Below are positions 1 through 10,645 of a DNA stretch of 64,000 nt, piece after piece. The notes below the pieces were generated by a model. That model saw nothing but the letters and a program-made list of their open reading frames with translations. It did no database searches and was not told the DNA's origin. The position numbers were made by a program, and so were the translations under genes. Position 1 is the first letter of the stretch. The number at the start of each line of letters is the position of its first letter. This stretch comes from Halomonas socia (GTDB lineage Bacteria; Pseudomonadota; Gammaproteobacteria; Pseudomonadales; Halomonadaceae), in NCBI RefSeq assembly GCF_010977575.1, contig NZ_CP048812.1, positions 4,689,300 to 4,753,299 on the forward strand, written 5' to 3'.

Positions 1-333
1 CAGGCCGCGCCCGCTCTCACCCAGGTGCCCGGCGGCGATCGCCGCTGCGAGGCGCTCGAAGATCACCCGCGCCATGAACTCGGTGGTGGTGTTACGGCCC
101 TGGAACTCCTCGAGGTCGTCGAGGTTGTGGAAGTTGAATTCGGCCAGCAGCGTCGATAGCGCTTCGCTTGCCAGACCGATATCGACGATCAGGTCGTCAT
201 CATCGAGCTCGCGACGCTGGAAGGTGATATCTACCACGTAGGTGGCGCCGTGGGTGCGCTGGGCGGGGCCGAAGACCTCACCGCGGAAGCTGTGGGCGAT
301 CATGAAGTGGTCACGAACGGTCAGGCGATACAT
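1..333 (-). CDS. 6-pyruvoyl/6-carboxytetrahydropterin synthase family protein (3' end cut by window)
   Basis: Reading the minus strand from the ATG at 333 gives at least 111 residues with no stop before the window edge, so the C-terminus is missing. The start contains MYRLTVRDHFMIAHSF and then GEVFGPAQRTHGATY, the spaced histidines expected of the zinc site in this fold. Further on are VDIGL and NFHNLDD followed by NTTTEFMA, which is typical of the family. Known members convert dihydroneopterin triphosphate to pyruvoyl- or carboxy-tetrahydropterin. This divergent type often sits beside dehydrogenases and its product is not established, so I do not call it queD. It is followed upstream on the same strand by the dehydrogenase gene, 32 bases away, suggesting one transcript. 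Confidence 0.75.
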   Translation of the reverse strand, partial: MYRLTVRDHFMIAHSFRGEVFGPAQRTHGATYVVDITFQRRELDDDDLIVDIGLASEALSTLLAEFNFHNLDDLEEFQGRNTTTEFMARVIFERLAAAIAAGHLGESGRGL

Positions 334-365
334 GCGTCGACTCCTCGGGAGGGGGGGTGGTCAGA

Positions 366-1349
366 TCAGGTCGGTGCATAGCGAATGCGATGGCAGAGCA
401 CCTTGCCGATGCCCTGCACCAGCCGCGGCATCTCATCCGGCAGCGACGCGAACGGCGTCTCGCCGCTGATCAGGGCGTCGAGCCGAGGCTCGGCCAGCAA
501 CCGCAGCGCGAGCCGCAGGCGGCGGCGAAAGTCCCAGCGTGGCTGACGCTGCGGCGCGATGCCACCCACCTGACTGGAACGCAGGGTCAGGCGCTGGGCG
601 TGGAAGGCGCCACCCAGCGACAGCGCCACCGGCTGTTCGCCGTACCAGCTCATCTCGACCAGCGTCGCCTCCCTAGCGGCGACGCTCAGGGCCGTCTCGA
701 GCCCGGTCGGATGACCGCTGGCGTGGATCACCAGGTCGTTGTCGAGGGGCGCCTCCTCGGGCAGGGCAAAGGACACGCCCAGCGCCTGGGCCAGGCCGGC
801 GCGCTCGGGCTCGATATCCACCAGCCACACCCGGGTGCCGGGAATGCCCTCGCATAGCCAGGCCACCAGCGCCCCCACCACCCCGGCACCGATCACGCAG
901 ATGCGATCGCCAACTCCCGGAGCCGCATCCCACACGCCGTTGATGGCGGTCTCGAGGTTGGCGGCCAGTACCGCACGTTCGGCGGGCACATCGTCGGGCA
1001 GCGGATGTACGGCGCTGGCCGGCACCACATAGCGCTGCTGATGAGGATAGAGGCAGAATACCGTGCGCTCGCGCAACGCTTCAGGCCCCTCTATCACGCG
1101 ACCCACGCTGGCATAGCCATATTTCAGCGGGCCGGGGAAGTCGCCTTCCTGGAATGGCGCGCGCATGCGCTGATATTCGCTGGACGGCACACGGCCGGTG
1201 AATACCAGCGACTCGGAGCCGCGACTCACGCCGCTATACAGCGCCTCGACCAGCACGTCTTCCGGCCCCGGAGCCTCCAAGGGCTGACTGCGCAGCACCC
1301 CATGGCCGGGAGCCAGCGTCCAAAAGGCCATGCTTGTCGTATAAGCCAT
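366..1349 (-). CDS. Medium-chain (zinc-type) dehydrogenase/reductase
   Basis: 327 residues (321 if the second ATG at 1331 is used). An N-terminal GroES-like part contains YSGVSRGSESLVF, and a Rossmann nucleotide-binding fold begins at CVIGAGVVGALVAW (about residue 150), so it is an NAD(P)-dependent oxidoreductase of the MDR superfamily. The four-cysteine structural zinc lobe is absent, and the serine-rich YSGVSRGSE stands where a catalytic-zinc cysteine is often found. Chemistry with zinc is therefore doubtful. It is probably co-transcribed with the pterin-synthase-like gene at 1-333. The substrate is unknown. Confidence 0.75.
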   Translation of the reverse strand: MAYTTSMAFWTLAPGHGVLRSQPLEAPGPEDVLVEALYSGVSRGSESLVFTGRVPSSEYQRMRAPFQEGDFPGPLKYGYASVGRVIEGPEALRERTVFCLYPHQQRYVVPASAVHPLPDDVPAERAVLAANLETAINGVWDAAPGVGDRICVIGAGVVGALVAWLCEGIPGTRVWLVDIEPERAGLAQALGVSFALPEEAPLDNDLVIHASGHPTGLETALSVAAREATLVEMSWYGEQPVALSLGGAFHAQRLTLRSSQVGGIAPQRQPRWDFRRRLRLALRLLAEPRLDALISGETPFASLPDEMPRLVQGIGKVLCHRIRYAPT

Positions 1350-1385
1350 ATTCGCATCCTAGTGTCATAATATCTATACAATATA

Positions 1386-1400
1386 TGTACCAATAGTACA
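1386..1400. promoter_or_regulatory. Inverted repeat upstream of the dehydrogenase gene
   Basis: TGTAC-CAATA-GTACA, a perfect 5-bp-arm inverted repeat, lies 37 bases before the dehydrogenase start in an AT-rich patch. The position fits an operator for the minus-strand operon. No binding protein can be named. Confidence 0.3.
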
Positions 1401-1501
1401 TTTTGCATCATTTTTCGCCGACGTCATCACACTGCGCTAGGCTGGAAACTACACCCAGTCCAAGCGATGCCCCCTTTAGCTATAGCGTATGAGCCCTAAT
1501 C

Positions 1502-2221
1502 ATGAGTAGCGCCCTGCCAGTCTCAACGCGCATTCAGTGCCCTCTTGCCGACCTCGCGGCCGGTCTGGCAGTGGTGCTGGCCTTGGCCTTGATGGCGCAC
1601 ATTGCGCTGGCGATGCCGGTCGGGCTATTACTGGCCAGCGGGCTGAGCTATCTGGCGATTGCTGCACTGATCGCTGTCGCCTGGCCTGTCGAGCGGCGGC
1701 GTTTCGGCTGGGCCAACCGTGTGACGCTGCTGCGCGCGGCGCTGGTCACGCTACTCGCAGGTAGCTTGTGGTGGCCCGCGCTATGGCAACAGCACGCCAT
1801 GCTGTTGGCCGGCGTCGCCGGTAGCGCGCTGCTGCTCGACGGCATCGACGGCTGGGTGGCCAGGCACACCGGATCGATCAGCGCCTTCGGTGCGCGCTTC
1901 GACATGGAGCTGGATGCCGGCTTTATCCTGCTGCTGTGCCTGGCACTGCTGGTGTTGGGCAAGGTCGGCGCCTGGGTGCTGCTGATCGGCGCCATGCGCT
2001 ATGCCTTCGTGGCAGCGGGATGGCGCTGGCCCTGGCTCGCCGCCGACCTCCCCGACAGCCTGCGGCGCAAGACGATCTGCGTGATCCAGGTCGCCGCCCT
2101 GATGATCGCACTGCTGCCAGGGCTGACAGCCACCCCGGCTAGCCTGCTGACGTCACTGGCGCTGCTGCTGCTAAGCCTCTCCTTCGCCGTGGACGTAGCC
2201 TGGCTTTACCGCCGCCGGTGA
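1502..2221 (+). CDS. CDP-alcohol phosphatidyltransferase family membrane protein
   Basis: 239 residues, mostly hydrophobic, with about six to seven membrane segments. The family signature D-x2-DG-x2-AR-x8-G-x3-D-x3-D is complete: it starts at LDGIDGWVARHTG (about residue 111) and continues to GARFDMELDA. These aspartates bind the metal and the CDP-alcohol. Enzymes of this family move a phospho-alcohol from CDP to an acceptor in the inner membrane. The substrate cannot be told, and the protein is not an obvious PgsA or PssA. It is divergent from the dehydrogenase/pterin genes and may belong to the same pathway. Confidence 0.8.
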   Translation: MSSALPVSTRIQCPLADLAAGLAVVLALALMAHIALAMPVGLLLASGLSYLAIAALIAVAWPVERRRFGWANRVTLLRAALVTLLAGSLWWPALWQQHAMLLAGVAGSALLLDGIDGWVARHTGSISAFGARFDMELDAGFILLLCLALLVLGKVGAWVLLIGAMRYAFVAAGWRWPWLAADLPDSLRRKTICVIQVAALMIALLPGLTATPASLLTSLALLLLSLSFAVDVAWLYRRR

Positions 2222-2350
2222 GTGGCAAACTGTATAAGCATGCCGAAACACTCGAGGCTGATCCGGCGCCTCTCGTTTAGGCGAGCCCAAACTGCCCTAG
2301 AGTGCATTCTGGGGCTGGCAAATGCCCCCGAGGCTGCTAGAGTGGCACTA

Positions 2351-2461
2351 CGCTTGACGGGGTGCCGGTGGAACCGGCTGAGATCGCCATACGACAGACA
2401 CTGTCGTCACGGCGGGGCCCGTTGAACCTGATCCGGCTCGTACCGGCGTAGGAATCAAGCG
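2351..2461 (+). ncRNA. TPP riboswitch (THI element)
   Basis: The conserved pieces occur in order: ACGGGGTGC, GCTGAGA, CCCGTTGAACCTGATCCGG and ACCGGCGTAGGAA. The closing P1 helix is CGCTTGA (2351-2357) with TCAAGCG (2455-2461). It sits upstream of tenA-thiC and should lower their expression when thiamine pyrophosphate is plentiful. The remaining sequence from 2222 to 2350 shows no gene. Confidence 0.95.
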
Positions 2462-2554
2462 GCGGCCTCCCCACGGCGACGCCTCATGTCGCACCTGGCA
2501 CCCAGGCCTCCTCCTCGCCCGCACTCCGGATCGTCACCCGCCTCCGGAGGCAAG

Positions 2555-5148
<2,594 letters not shown>

Positions 5149-5164
5149 CGACCGCCAGTCACGA

Positions 5165-5188
5165 CGCAGGGGCCTGATGGCCCCTGCG
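5165..5188. terminator. Hairpin between convergent thiC and CsbD-like gene
   Basis: A perfect 10-bp stem CGCAGGGGCC/GGCCCCTGCG with a TGAT loop lies 16 bases after the thiC stop. No T-run follows on either strand, so intrinsic termination is plausible but unproven. It would serve both convergent genes. Confidence 0.5.
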
Positions 5189-5212
5189 ATATGGCGAGAT
5201 CAAGCTGCTGCC

Positions 5213-5392
5213 TTACTTCTTGAGCTTGTCCTTGACCTCACCCTTGCCCTTCTGCAGGTCGCCCTTGGCCTGCTGCGCCTTGCCCTTGGCCTCGGTCTCG
5301 GTGCTACCGGTCGCCTTGCCCGCAGCCTCCTTCACCTTGCCCGCGGCCTTGTTCGCAGCACCCTTCGCCTTGTCCGTCTTTCCATTGGTCAT
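5213..5392 (-). CDS. CsbD-like small stress protein
   Basis: 59 residues from the ATG at 5392 (a second in-frame start is 9 bases upstream). The sequence is a lysine/alanine/glycine-rich repeat of KxKGxAxxxxG units, as in KAKGAANKAAGKVKEAAGK, which is the CsbD/YjbJ pattern. These small hydrophilic proteins are abundant under stress in many bacteria; their biochemical role is unknown. It is monocistronic and convergent with thiC. Confidence 0.85.
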   Translation of the reverse strand: MTNGKTDKAKGAANKAAGKVKEAAGKATGSTETEAKGKAQQAKGDLQKGKGEVKDKLKK

Positions 5393-5543
5393 GATCAACA
5401 CCTCGAGTCCGTGAGTACAGTAACGACGCTGCGCGTCCGCCCGGGCCGACGGCCCAACGTGGCAGCGCCACTCATAGCTTAGGCGCTTTGTCGTGCCATG
5501 CGTCGATAACCTGGGCTAAGTGCTCAGCGTTTCGCGCCAGCGG

Positions 5544-6206
5544 TTAGACGCCAAAGGCCCTGACGCTGGCGACGAAGTCGCTGAAGCGCTCACCTTGAAT
5601 CAGGACATGCTCGCGAAGCGTTTGCTCGGCAGCCTGGGCATTGCCCTGCTGGATCGCCGCGACGATCTCGCGATGCTCGCCCAGGGAGTTGCTCATGCGC
5701 TGACGAACCTGCAGCTGCAGACGCCGGTAGGGCTTCAGCCGCTGCTTGAGACGGCGTGCCTCATCGGCCAGAAAGGCATTGTGGCTGGCAGCATAGATAC
5801 ATTCGTGGAAGGCCTCGTTCTCGTAGTAGTACTCGTCGGTATCGCCGGCCTCGGCGGCTGCCTCGCAGCGTGCCAGGGTCGCGGCGAGCGAGGCGAGCTC
5901 CGTGGTCGTGATACGCCGCGCGGCCAGGCGACCGCACATGCCTTCCAGCTCGGCCATTACTTCGAACATCTCGATCAACTGATCGAGCCCCACCTTGGCC
6001 ACGAAGGTCCCCCGCTTGGGCGACACCGTCAGCAGCCCGCTGGCCACCAACTGCTGGATCGCCTCGCGGACTGGCGTGCGCGAGACCTCGAAGCGGCGCT
6101 CGAGAACTTCGGGGTCGACCCGCTCTCCGGGCGCCAGACGCCCATTGATGATGTCATCTTCCAGCGAATCACGCAGCCGCTGGGCATTCGAGCGTTTGCT
6201 GCTCAC
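5544..6206 (-). CDS. GntR-family (FCD subfamily) regulator, probable malonate regulator
   Basis: 220 residues from a GTG at 6206, chosen because GAGGAG lies 7 bases upstream; the open frame runs further but is unlikely to be coding. The N-terminal winged helix contains FEVSRTPVREAIQQL, the GntR recognition helix region, and the rest is an all-helical FCD ligand domain with metal-binding-type histidines (for example in AFHECIYAASHNAF). It is divergent from the TRAP operon, with an inverted repeat in between, so it most likely controls that operon. By position it matches the GntR regulators found with rhizobial mat genes. Confidence 0.85.
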   Translation of the reverse strand: MSSKRSNAQRLRDSLEDDIINGRLAPGERVDPEVLERRFEVSRTPVREAIQQLVASGLLTVSPKRGTFVAKVGLDQLIEMFEVMAELEGMCGRLAARRITTTELASLAATLARCEAAAEAGDTDEYYYENEAFHECIYAASHNAFLADEARRLKQRLKPYRRLQLQVRQRMSNSLGEHREIVAAIQQGNAQAAEQTLREHVLIQGERFSDFVASVRAFGV

Positions 6207-6281
6207 CGTCCATCTCCTCAAAGGCTTGCCCCATTCTACTGGGAAGGGCCGTTGGCCATTCAACGCGACGCATTGACGTAA

Positions 6282-6308
6282 ATATACATAGCAGCTATTG
6301 ATGTATAT
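6282..6308. promoter_or_regulatory. Inverted repeat, probable GntR/FCD operator
   Basis: ATATACAT (6282-6289) and ATGTATAT (6301-6308) are perfect 8-bp arms separated by 11 bases. They lie between the divergent regulator (start 6206) and the TRAP receptor gene (start 6358), where an autoregulatory operator would be expected. Confidence 0.5.
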
Positions 6309-6357
6309 ATCAGCATCGCTGATAAACACTACAAAACAAGAAATTCAGGAGCACAGC

Positions 6358-7359
6358 ATGACACGCCAACTCAAGCCTGCTGCTACGGCAGCTCTGGGGC
6401 TCGCCGTCGCCTTCAGCAGCGTCGCAGCCGCCGATACCGTCCTGCGCGCATCGCACCAGTTCCCCGGCGGTCAAGGGGATGTCCGCGACGAAATGGTCCA
6501 ACTGATGGCAAGGCATGTCGCCGATGCCGACGTCGGCCTGCAGATCCAGGTGCATCCCGGGCAGTCGCTGTTCGGTGCCAACGAGCAGTGGGGTGCCCTG
6601 GTCCGCGGGCGCCTCGACATGACGCTACTACCGCTAGACTACGCCAGTGGCCGCCATCCCGAATTCTCCGCCACCCTGATGCCCGGCCTGGTGCGCAATC
6701 ATGAACACGCGGCGCGCCTCAACGATTCCGAGTACATGGACATGATCAAGGAGGTGATCCTCGAGGGCGGCGCCCGAGTGCTGGCCGATTCGTGGCTTTC
6801 GGGCGGCTTTGCCTCCAGCGAACAGTGCATCACCTCCCCGGATACCGTAAGCGGTCAGAATATTCGTGCAGCCGGCCCGGCCTTCGAACAGATGCTCGAA
6901 GCGGCTGGCGCATCGATCGCCTCGATGCCCTCCTCCGAGGTTTACACCGCCATGCAAACCGGTGTGCTCGATGCCGCCAACACCTCATCGATGTCGTTCA
7001 TCTCGTTTCGACTATACGAGCAGGTCGACTGCTTGACCGAGCCCGGCGATTACGCGCTGTGGTTCATGTATGAACCGGTGCTGATCTCCGAGCAGGTTTG
7101 GCAGGGGCTCAATGAGTCGCAGCAGGCCGCCCTGCTGGAGGCCGGTGAAGCCGCCGAGGCCTTCTTCTCCGCCGAGGCAGCCGCACTCGATCAGCGCATG
7201 GTCGAGGTGTACGAGGAGAACGGTGTGGAAGTCGTCCGCATGTCGGAAGAGGACTACAACGCCTGGCTCGCCATTGCCCAGGAAACCTCCTACCAGAACT
7301 TCGCCGACAACGTTCCCAACGGACAGGCGATCATCGACGCCGCGCTGGCCGTCGACTGA
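6358..7359 (+). CDS. TRAP transporter substrate-binding protein (DctP family), probable malonate receptor
   Basis: 333 residues from the ATG at 6358 (CAGGAG at 6346-6351). A signal peptide ends near SSVAAA|DTVLRASHQF (about residue 25), so the product is periplasmic. The core is the DctP fold with IRAAGPAFEQML and EVYTAMQTGVLDAA, the conserved ligand-binding region around the usual arginine. It captures the substrate and hands it to the two membrane subunits encoded next. The downstream malonyl-CoA genes indicate malonate as ligand, as in the Sinorhizobium meliloti MatPQM system; this is an inference from context. Confidence 0.88.
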   Translation: MTRQLKPAATAALGLAVAFSSVAAADTVLRASHQFPGGQGDVRDEMVQLMARHVADADVGLQIQVHPGQSLFGANEQWGALVRGRLDMTLLPLDYASGRHPEFSATLMPGLVRNHEHAARLNDSEYMDMIKEVILEGGARVLADSWLSGGFASSEQCITSPDTVSGQNIRAAGPAFEQMLEAAGASIASMPSSEVYTAMQTGVLDAANTSSMSFISFRLYEQVDCLTEPGDYALWFMYEPVLISEQVWQGLNESQQAALLEAGEAAEAFFSAEAAALDQRMVEVYEENGVEVVRMSEEDYNAWLAIAQETSYQNFADNVPNGQAIIDAALAVD

Positions 7360-7383
7360 CCCTAGCCCCACGTTCCAGTTAAC

Positions 7384-7410
7384 CGGCCGCCTCTCGGGGT
7401 GGCCGCTTTT
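7384..7410 (+). terminator. Terminator-like hairpin between TRAP receptor and small permease gene
   Basis: Stem CGGCCGCC (7384-7391) pairs with GGTGGCCG (7398-7405) with one G-U pair and a 6-base loop, then C and TTTT at 7407-7410. Partial termination here would give more receptor than membrane subunits. Confidence 0.55.
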
Positions 7411-7429
7411 CATCGCTTCCCGGGGAACC

Positions 7430-7939
7430 ATGGCATCTTCCATTGCGCACTCATCACCTGCCGTCCGCGGCTATATCCGCTTGATGGACACACTCTCCAG
7501 GCTCATGGCTTACCTGGCCTGCGCGCTGTTCATAGCCGGCGTGCTGGTGATCTGCCAGATGGTCTTCCTGCGTTACCTGCTGGGCATGAGCACCAGCTGG
7601 CAGACCGAGTTCACGGTATTTTCCGTGACTGGCGCCATGTTACTTGGCAGCCCCTACGTACTGATGACCGGCGGTCATGTCGCCATCACCATTCTCCCGG
7701 ATGCTCTCGGCGGTGCCGCACGCTGGGCAATGCGGCTGATCGCCTCGCTGATCGGCCTGGCCTTCTGCGCCGCCCTGGCCTACGGCGCCTGGATCTACGT
7801 GTGGGAGGCATGGGAAGGCAGTTGGACCACCGGTACGGTCTGGAACCCACCGCTATGGCCGGCACTTATGCCGATGGCCATCGGAGCCACGCTCCTTACG
7901 TTGCAGTACGTTGCTGAAATCCTGCGTGGAGAGGCCTGA
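7430..7939 (+). CDS. TRAP transporter small permease (DctQ family)
   Basis: 169 residues from the ATG at 7430, the start that fits the four predicted membrane segments; a longer open frame upstream overlaps the receptor gene and is not credible. Segment one contains LMAYLACALFIAGVLVICQM and is followed by FLRYLLGMSTSWQTEF, a typical DctQ motif. It pairs with the large DctM subunit 2 bases downstream to form a sodium-driven secondary transporter for the ligand delivered by the receptor. Confidence 0.88.
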   Translation: MASSIAHSSPAVRGYIRLMDTLSRLMAYLACALFIAGVLVICQMVFLRYLLGMSTSWQTEFTVFSVTGAMLLGSPYVLMTGGHVAITILPDALGGAARWAMRLIASLIGLAFCAALAYGAWIYVWEAWEGSWTTGTVWNPPLWPALMPMAIGATLLTLQYVAEILRGEA

Positions 7940-7941
7940 GC

Positions 7942-9276
7942 ATGGATCCGATCACCCTGGGTATCATCGTTGCCATCGGTCTGATCGTGCTGATGGCGAT
8001 TGGCACCCCCATTGCCTTTGCACTGGGTGGCGTGTCGTTGGTTGCGCTCCTCTACGACCGTGGAATGCCCGAACTCACTTACTTCGGTGAGACCTTCTTC
8101 GACCGTATTGCCGAATTCGGTTTCGTGGCGATTCCCATGTTCATCCTGATGGGTGCCGCCGTGGCGTCGTCGCCTACCGGCCGCGACCTCTATCGCTCGC
8201 TGGACCTGTGGATGGGGCGTCTCCCCGGCGGTCTGGCCGTCTCCAACATCGGTGCCTGTACGATATTCTCGGCACTCTCGGGCTCCTCGCCCGCTACCTG
8301 TGCAGCGATCGGCAAGATGGGCATCCCCGAGATGCGTACCCGTGGCTATCCGGACGGCGTGGCGGCCGGCTGCATCGCTGCCGGCGGCACCCTGGGGATC
8401 CTTATCCCCCCTTCGGTGACCATGATCATCTACGGGATTTCCACCGAGACCTCCATCGGACGACTCTTCATTGCCGGGGTAATGCCAGGCCTGATGCTGG
8501 CCAGCCTGTTCATGATCTGGACGATGATTGCCTGCCGGCTTGCCGGCGGTTACAACAACCCCTTGGCCCAGAGTGCCGAAACGCTCAAGCACAACGTCAA
8601 GCAGAACGTCGATGCCAACCTCAAGGCGCTGATTCGTGTACTGCCGTTCCTGGCCGTGGTCGCGGGTATCCTGTTCGCCCTCTACGGCGGGGTCGCCACG
8701 CCCTCGGAAGCTGCCGGCGTGGGTGCCTTTCTATGCGTGGCACTGGCCGTGATCATCTACCGCATGTGGCAGGTGGGGCCGATCAAGCTGATCATGCGCG
8801 ACTCCCTGCGCGAGAGCGTGATGATCATGCTGGTCATTGCCTGTGCCGAGGTGTTCGCCTATGCCCTCTCATCGATGTTCATCACCCAGACCGTTGCCGC
8901 TGCCATCGCCGACCTGGAGGTGAACCGCTGGGTGCTGATGGGCATCATCAACCTGTTCCTGCTGGTCGCCGGCTTCTTCCTGCCACCGGTGGCGGTGATC
9001 GTGATGACCGCCCCGATCCTGCTGCCGATCATCCTGGCCGCCGATTTCGATCCCTACTGGTTCGCGGTAATTCTGACCATCAACCTGGAGATCGGGCTGA
9101 TCACGCCACCCGTGGGGCTCAACCTGTTCATCATCAAGGGCATTGCACCAGACATCTCGCTACGCAACATCCTGATGGGCAGCCTGCCCTACGCGCTGTG
9201 CATGGTGCTGGGCATCTTGCTGCTGTGTTTCTTCCCCGGCATCGCCTTGTGGCTGCCGAACCTGATCATGGGCTAA
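7942..9276 (+). CDS. TRAP transporter large permease (DctM family)
   Basis: 444 residues with about 11 to 12 hydrophobic segments, the usual size of a DctM subunit. It has LSGSSPATCAAIGKMGIPEM and GGTLGILIPPSV, the two conserved transport-site regions, and a second half ending in LITPPVGLNLF, the mirrored motif. It is the sodium/substrate symport channel of the TRAP system. It starts 2 bases after the DctQ stop and is followed by malonyl-CoA decarboxylase 13 bases later, so the cluster is probably one operon. Confidence 0.92.
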   Translation: MDPITLGIIVAIGLIVLMAIGTPIAFALGGVSLVALLYDRGMPELTYFGETFFDRIAEFGFVAIPMFILMGAAVASSPTGRDLYRSLDLWMGRLPGGLAVSNIGACTIFSALSGSSPATCAAIGKMGIPEMRTRGYPDGVAAGCIAAGGTLGILIPPSVTMIIYGISTETSIGRLFIAGVMPGLMLASLFMIWTMIACRLAGGYNNPLAQSAETLKHNVKQNVDANLKALIRVLPFLAVVAGILFALYGGVATPSEAAGVGAFLCVALAVIIYRMWQVGPIKLIMRDSLRESVMIMLVIACAEVFAYALSSMFITQTVAAAIADLEVNRWVLMGIINLFLLVAGFFLPPVAVIVMTAPILLPIILAADFDPYWFAVILTINLEIGLITPPVGLNLFIIKGIAPDISLRNILMGSLPYALCMVLGILLLCFFPGIALWLPNLIMG

Positions 9277-9289
9277 CGGGAGCATGCCA

Positions 9290-10645
9290 ATGAACATGTC
9301 TTTCCTGCAGGAGCTGTTCAACAACATCACCCAGCGTGATGCCCTGCTGTGGCGGCGCCAGGGAGGCGCCGTGATCCATGACCACAGCGTGCTGGTCGAG
9401 GCCTGCCATGACCTGCTCGAGAGTGACGGCGAGGCCTCGAGCATTACCCAGGCGAGCCGTGCGCTGGCCATCTATCAGCGACTCGACGATGGCCAGAAGA
9501 GCGCCTTCTTCGACAAGCTCGCCGAGGCGTTTGCCGCCGAGCCGGCACAGATCGATGCCGCCTACTCGGCCTATCGCGAGGCCCGCGACAATAGCAGCCT
9601 GCAGGCGCTGTTCAACGCCTGCGAACCCCGCCGCCAAGAGCTGTTTCGGCGCCTCAACCTGGCCAGCGGTGGCACCTACCAACTGGTAAAAATGCGCGAG
9701 GACCTGCTGCACCGACTCAAGGAAGCGCCCTCGTTACGTGCCATCGATGCCGACTTCGCCCACCTGTTCGGCTCGTGGTTCAATCGTGGTTTCTTGGTAC
9801 TCAAGCGCATCGACTGGCATACCCCCGCCTCGATCCTCGAGAAGATCATCCGCTACGAGGCGGTACACGAAATTCAGGATTGGAACGACCTGCGTCGTCG
9901 CCTCGATGCCCGCGATCGGCGCTGCTTTGCCTTCTTTCACCCAGCGATCGGTGACGAGCCGCTGATCTTCGTCGAAGTCGCACTGCACAAGGGGCTCCCA
10001 ACACAGATACAGGCCATCCTCGAAGGCGAGCAGCGTGAGGTCGATGATCCGGAGTCTGCCGACGCCGCGGCATTCTTCGGCATCAGCAACTGCCAGGTCG
10101 GGCTACGTGGCATCTCGTTCGGCAACTTCCTGATCAAGCAGGTGGTGCAGGAGCTCAAGCAAGAACTACCGCAGCTAAAGCACTTCGTCACGCTATCGCC
10201 GGTACCCGGCTTTGCTCAGTGGCTGACCGAGCAGCGCCAGGGCGACAACCTGACCGACTCGACACACTCAGCCCTCGAGGCACTGGATGCCCCCGGCTGG
10301 CAGCGTGACCCCGAGCTCGCCGAGCGGCTAGGTACCCTGATCAAGCCGCTGGCGGCACGCTACCTGGTCGAGGCCAGGAATCCACGTGGGCTACCGCTCA
10401 ATCCGGTCGCTCGCTTCCACCTCGGCAATGGTGCCCAACTGCATCGCATCAACTGGCTAGGCGACACATCTCACAAGGGACTAAGCCAAGCAGCCGGGCT
10501 GATGGTCAACTATCTCTACGTGCTCGATGACATCGAGCGCAATCATGAAAACTACATCGCCAATGCCAGCGTGGCTCGCTCCAGCGAGATCAAGGATCTC
10601 ACCAAGCGCGCCAGGAAGCTGACCAAGGGAGAGAGCCCGACATGA
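9290..10645 (+). CDS. matA: Malonyl-CoA decarboxylase
   Basis: 451 residues from the ATG at 9290; CGGGAG at 9277-9282 is 7 bases from it but only one base from the earlier ATG at 9284. An N-terminal helical domain is followed by a GNAT-like catalytic domain. The conserved HFVTLSPVPGFAQWL carries the catalytic serine region, and RFHLGNGAQLHRINWL with SQAAGLMVNYLY carries the catalytic histidine region. The enzyme converts malonyl-CoA to acetyl-CoA and CO2 in the cytoplasm. It overlaps matB by 4 bases, so the two products are translated together. Confidence 0.95.
   Translation: MNMSFLQELFNNITQRDALLWRRQGGAVIHDHSVLVEACHDLLESDGEASSITQASRALAIYQRLDDGQKSAFFDKLAEAFAAEPAQIDAAYSAYREARDNSSLQALFNACEPRRQELFRRLNLASGGTYQLVKMREDLLHRLKEAPSLRAIDADFAHLFGSWFNRGFLVLKRIDWHTPASILEKIIRYEAVHEIQDWNDLRRRLDARDRRCFAFFHPAIGDEPLIFVEVALHKGLPTQIQAILEGEQREVDDPESADAAAFFGISNCQVGLRGISFGNFLIKQVVQELKQELPQLKHFVTLSPVPGFAQWLTEQRQGDNLTDSTHSALEALDAPGWQRDPELAERLGTLIKPLAARYLVEARNPRGLPLNPVARFHLGNGAQLHRINWLGDTSHKGLSQAAGLMVNYLYVLDDIERNHENYIANASVARSSEIKDLTKRARKLTKGESPT

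Noticed and set aside
366..1349. Calling the dehydrogenase an alcohol dehydrogenase
   Set aside because: The zinc ligands expected for alcohol dehydrogenase are not visible, so only the superfamily is claimed.
2222..2425. A 67-codon open frame between the CDP-alcohol transferase gene and tenA
   Set aside because: It runs into the TPP riboswitch, has no ribosome-binding site and no recognisable protein features.
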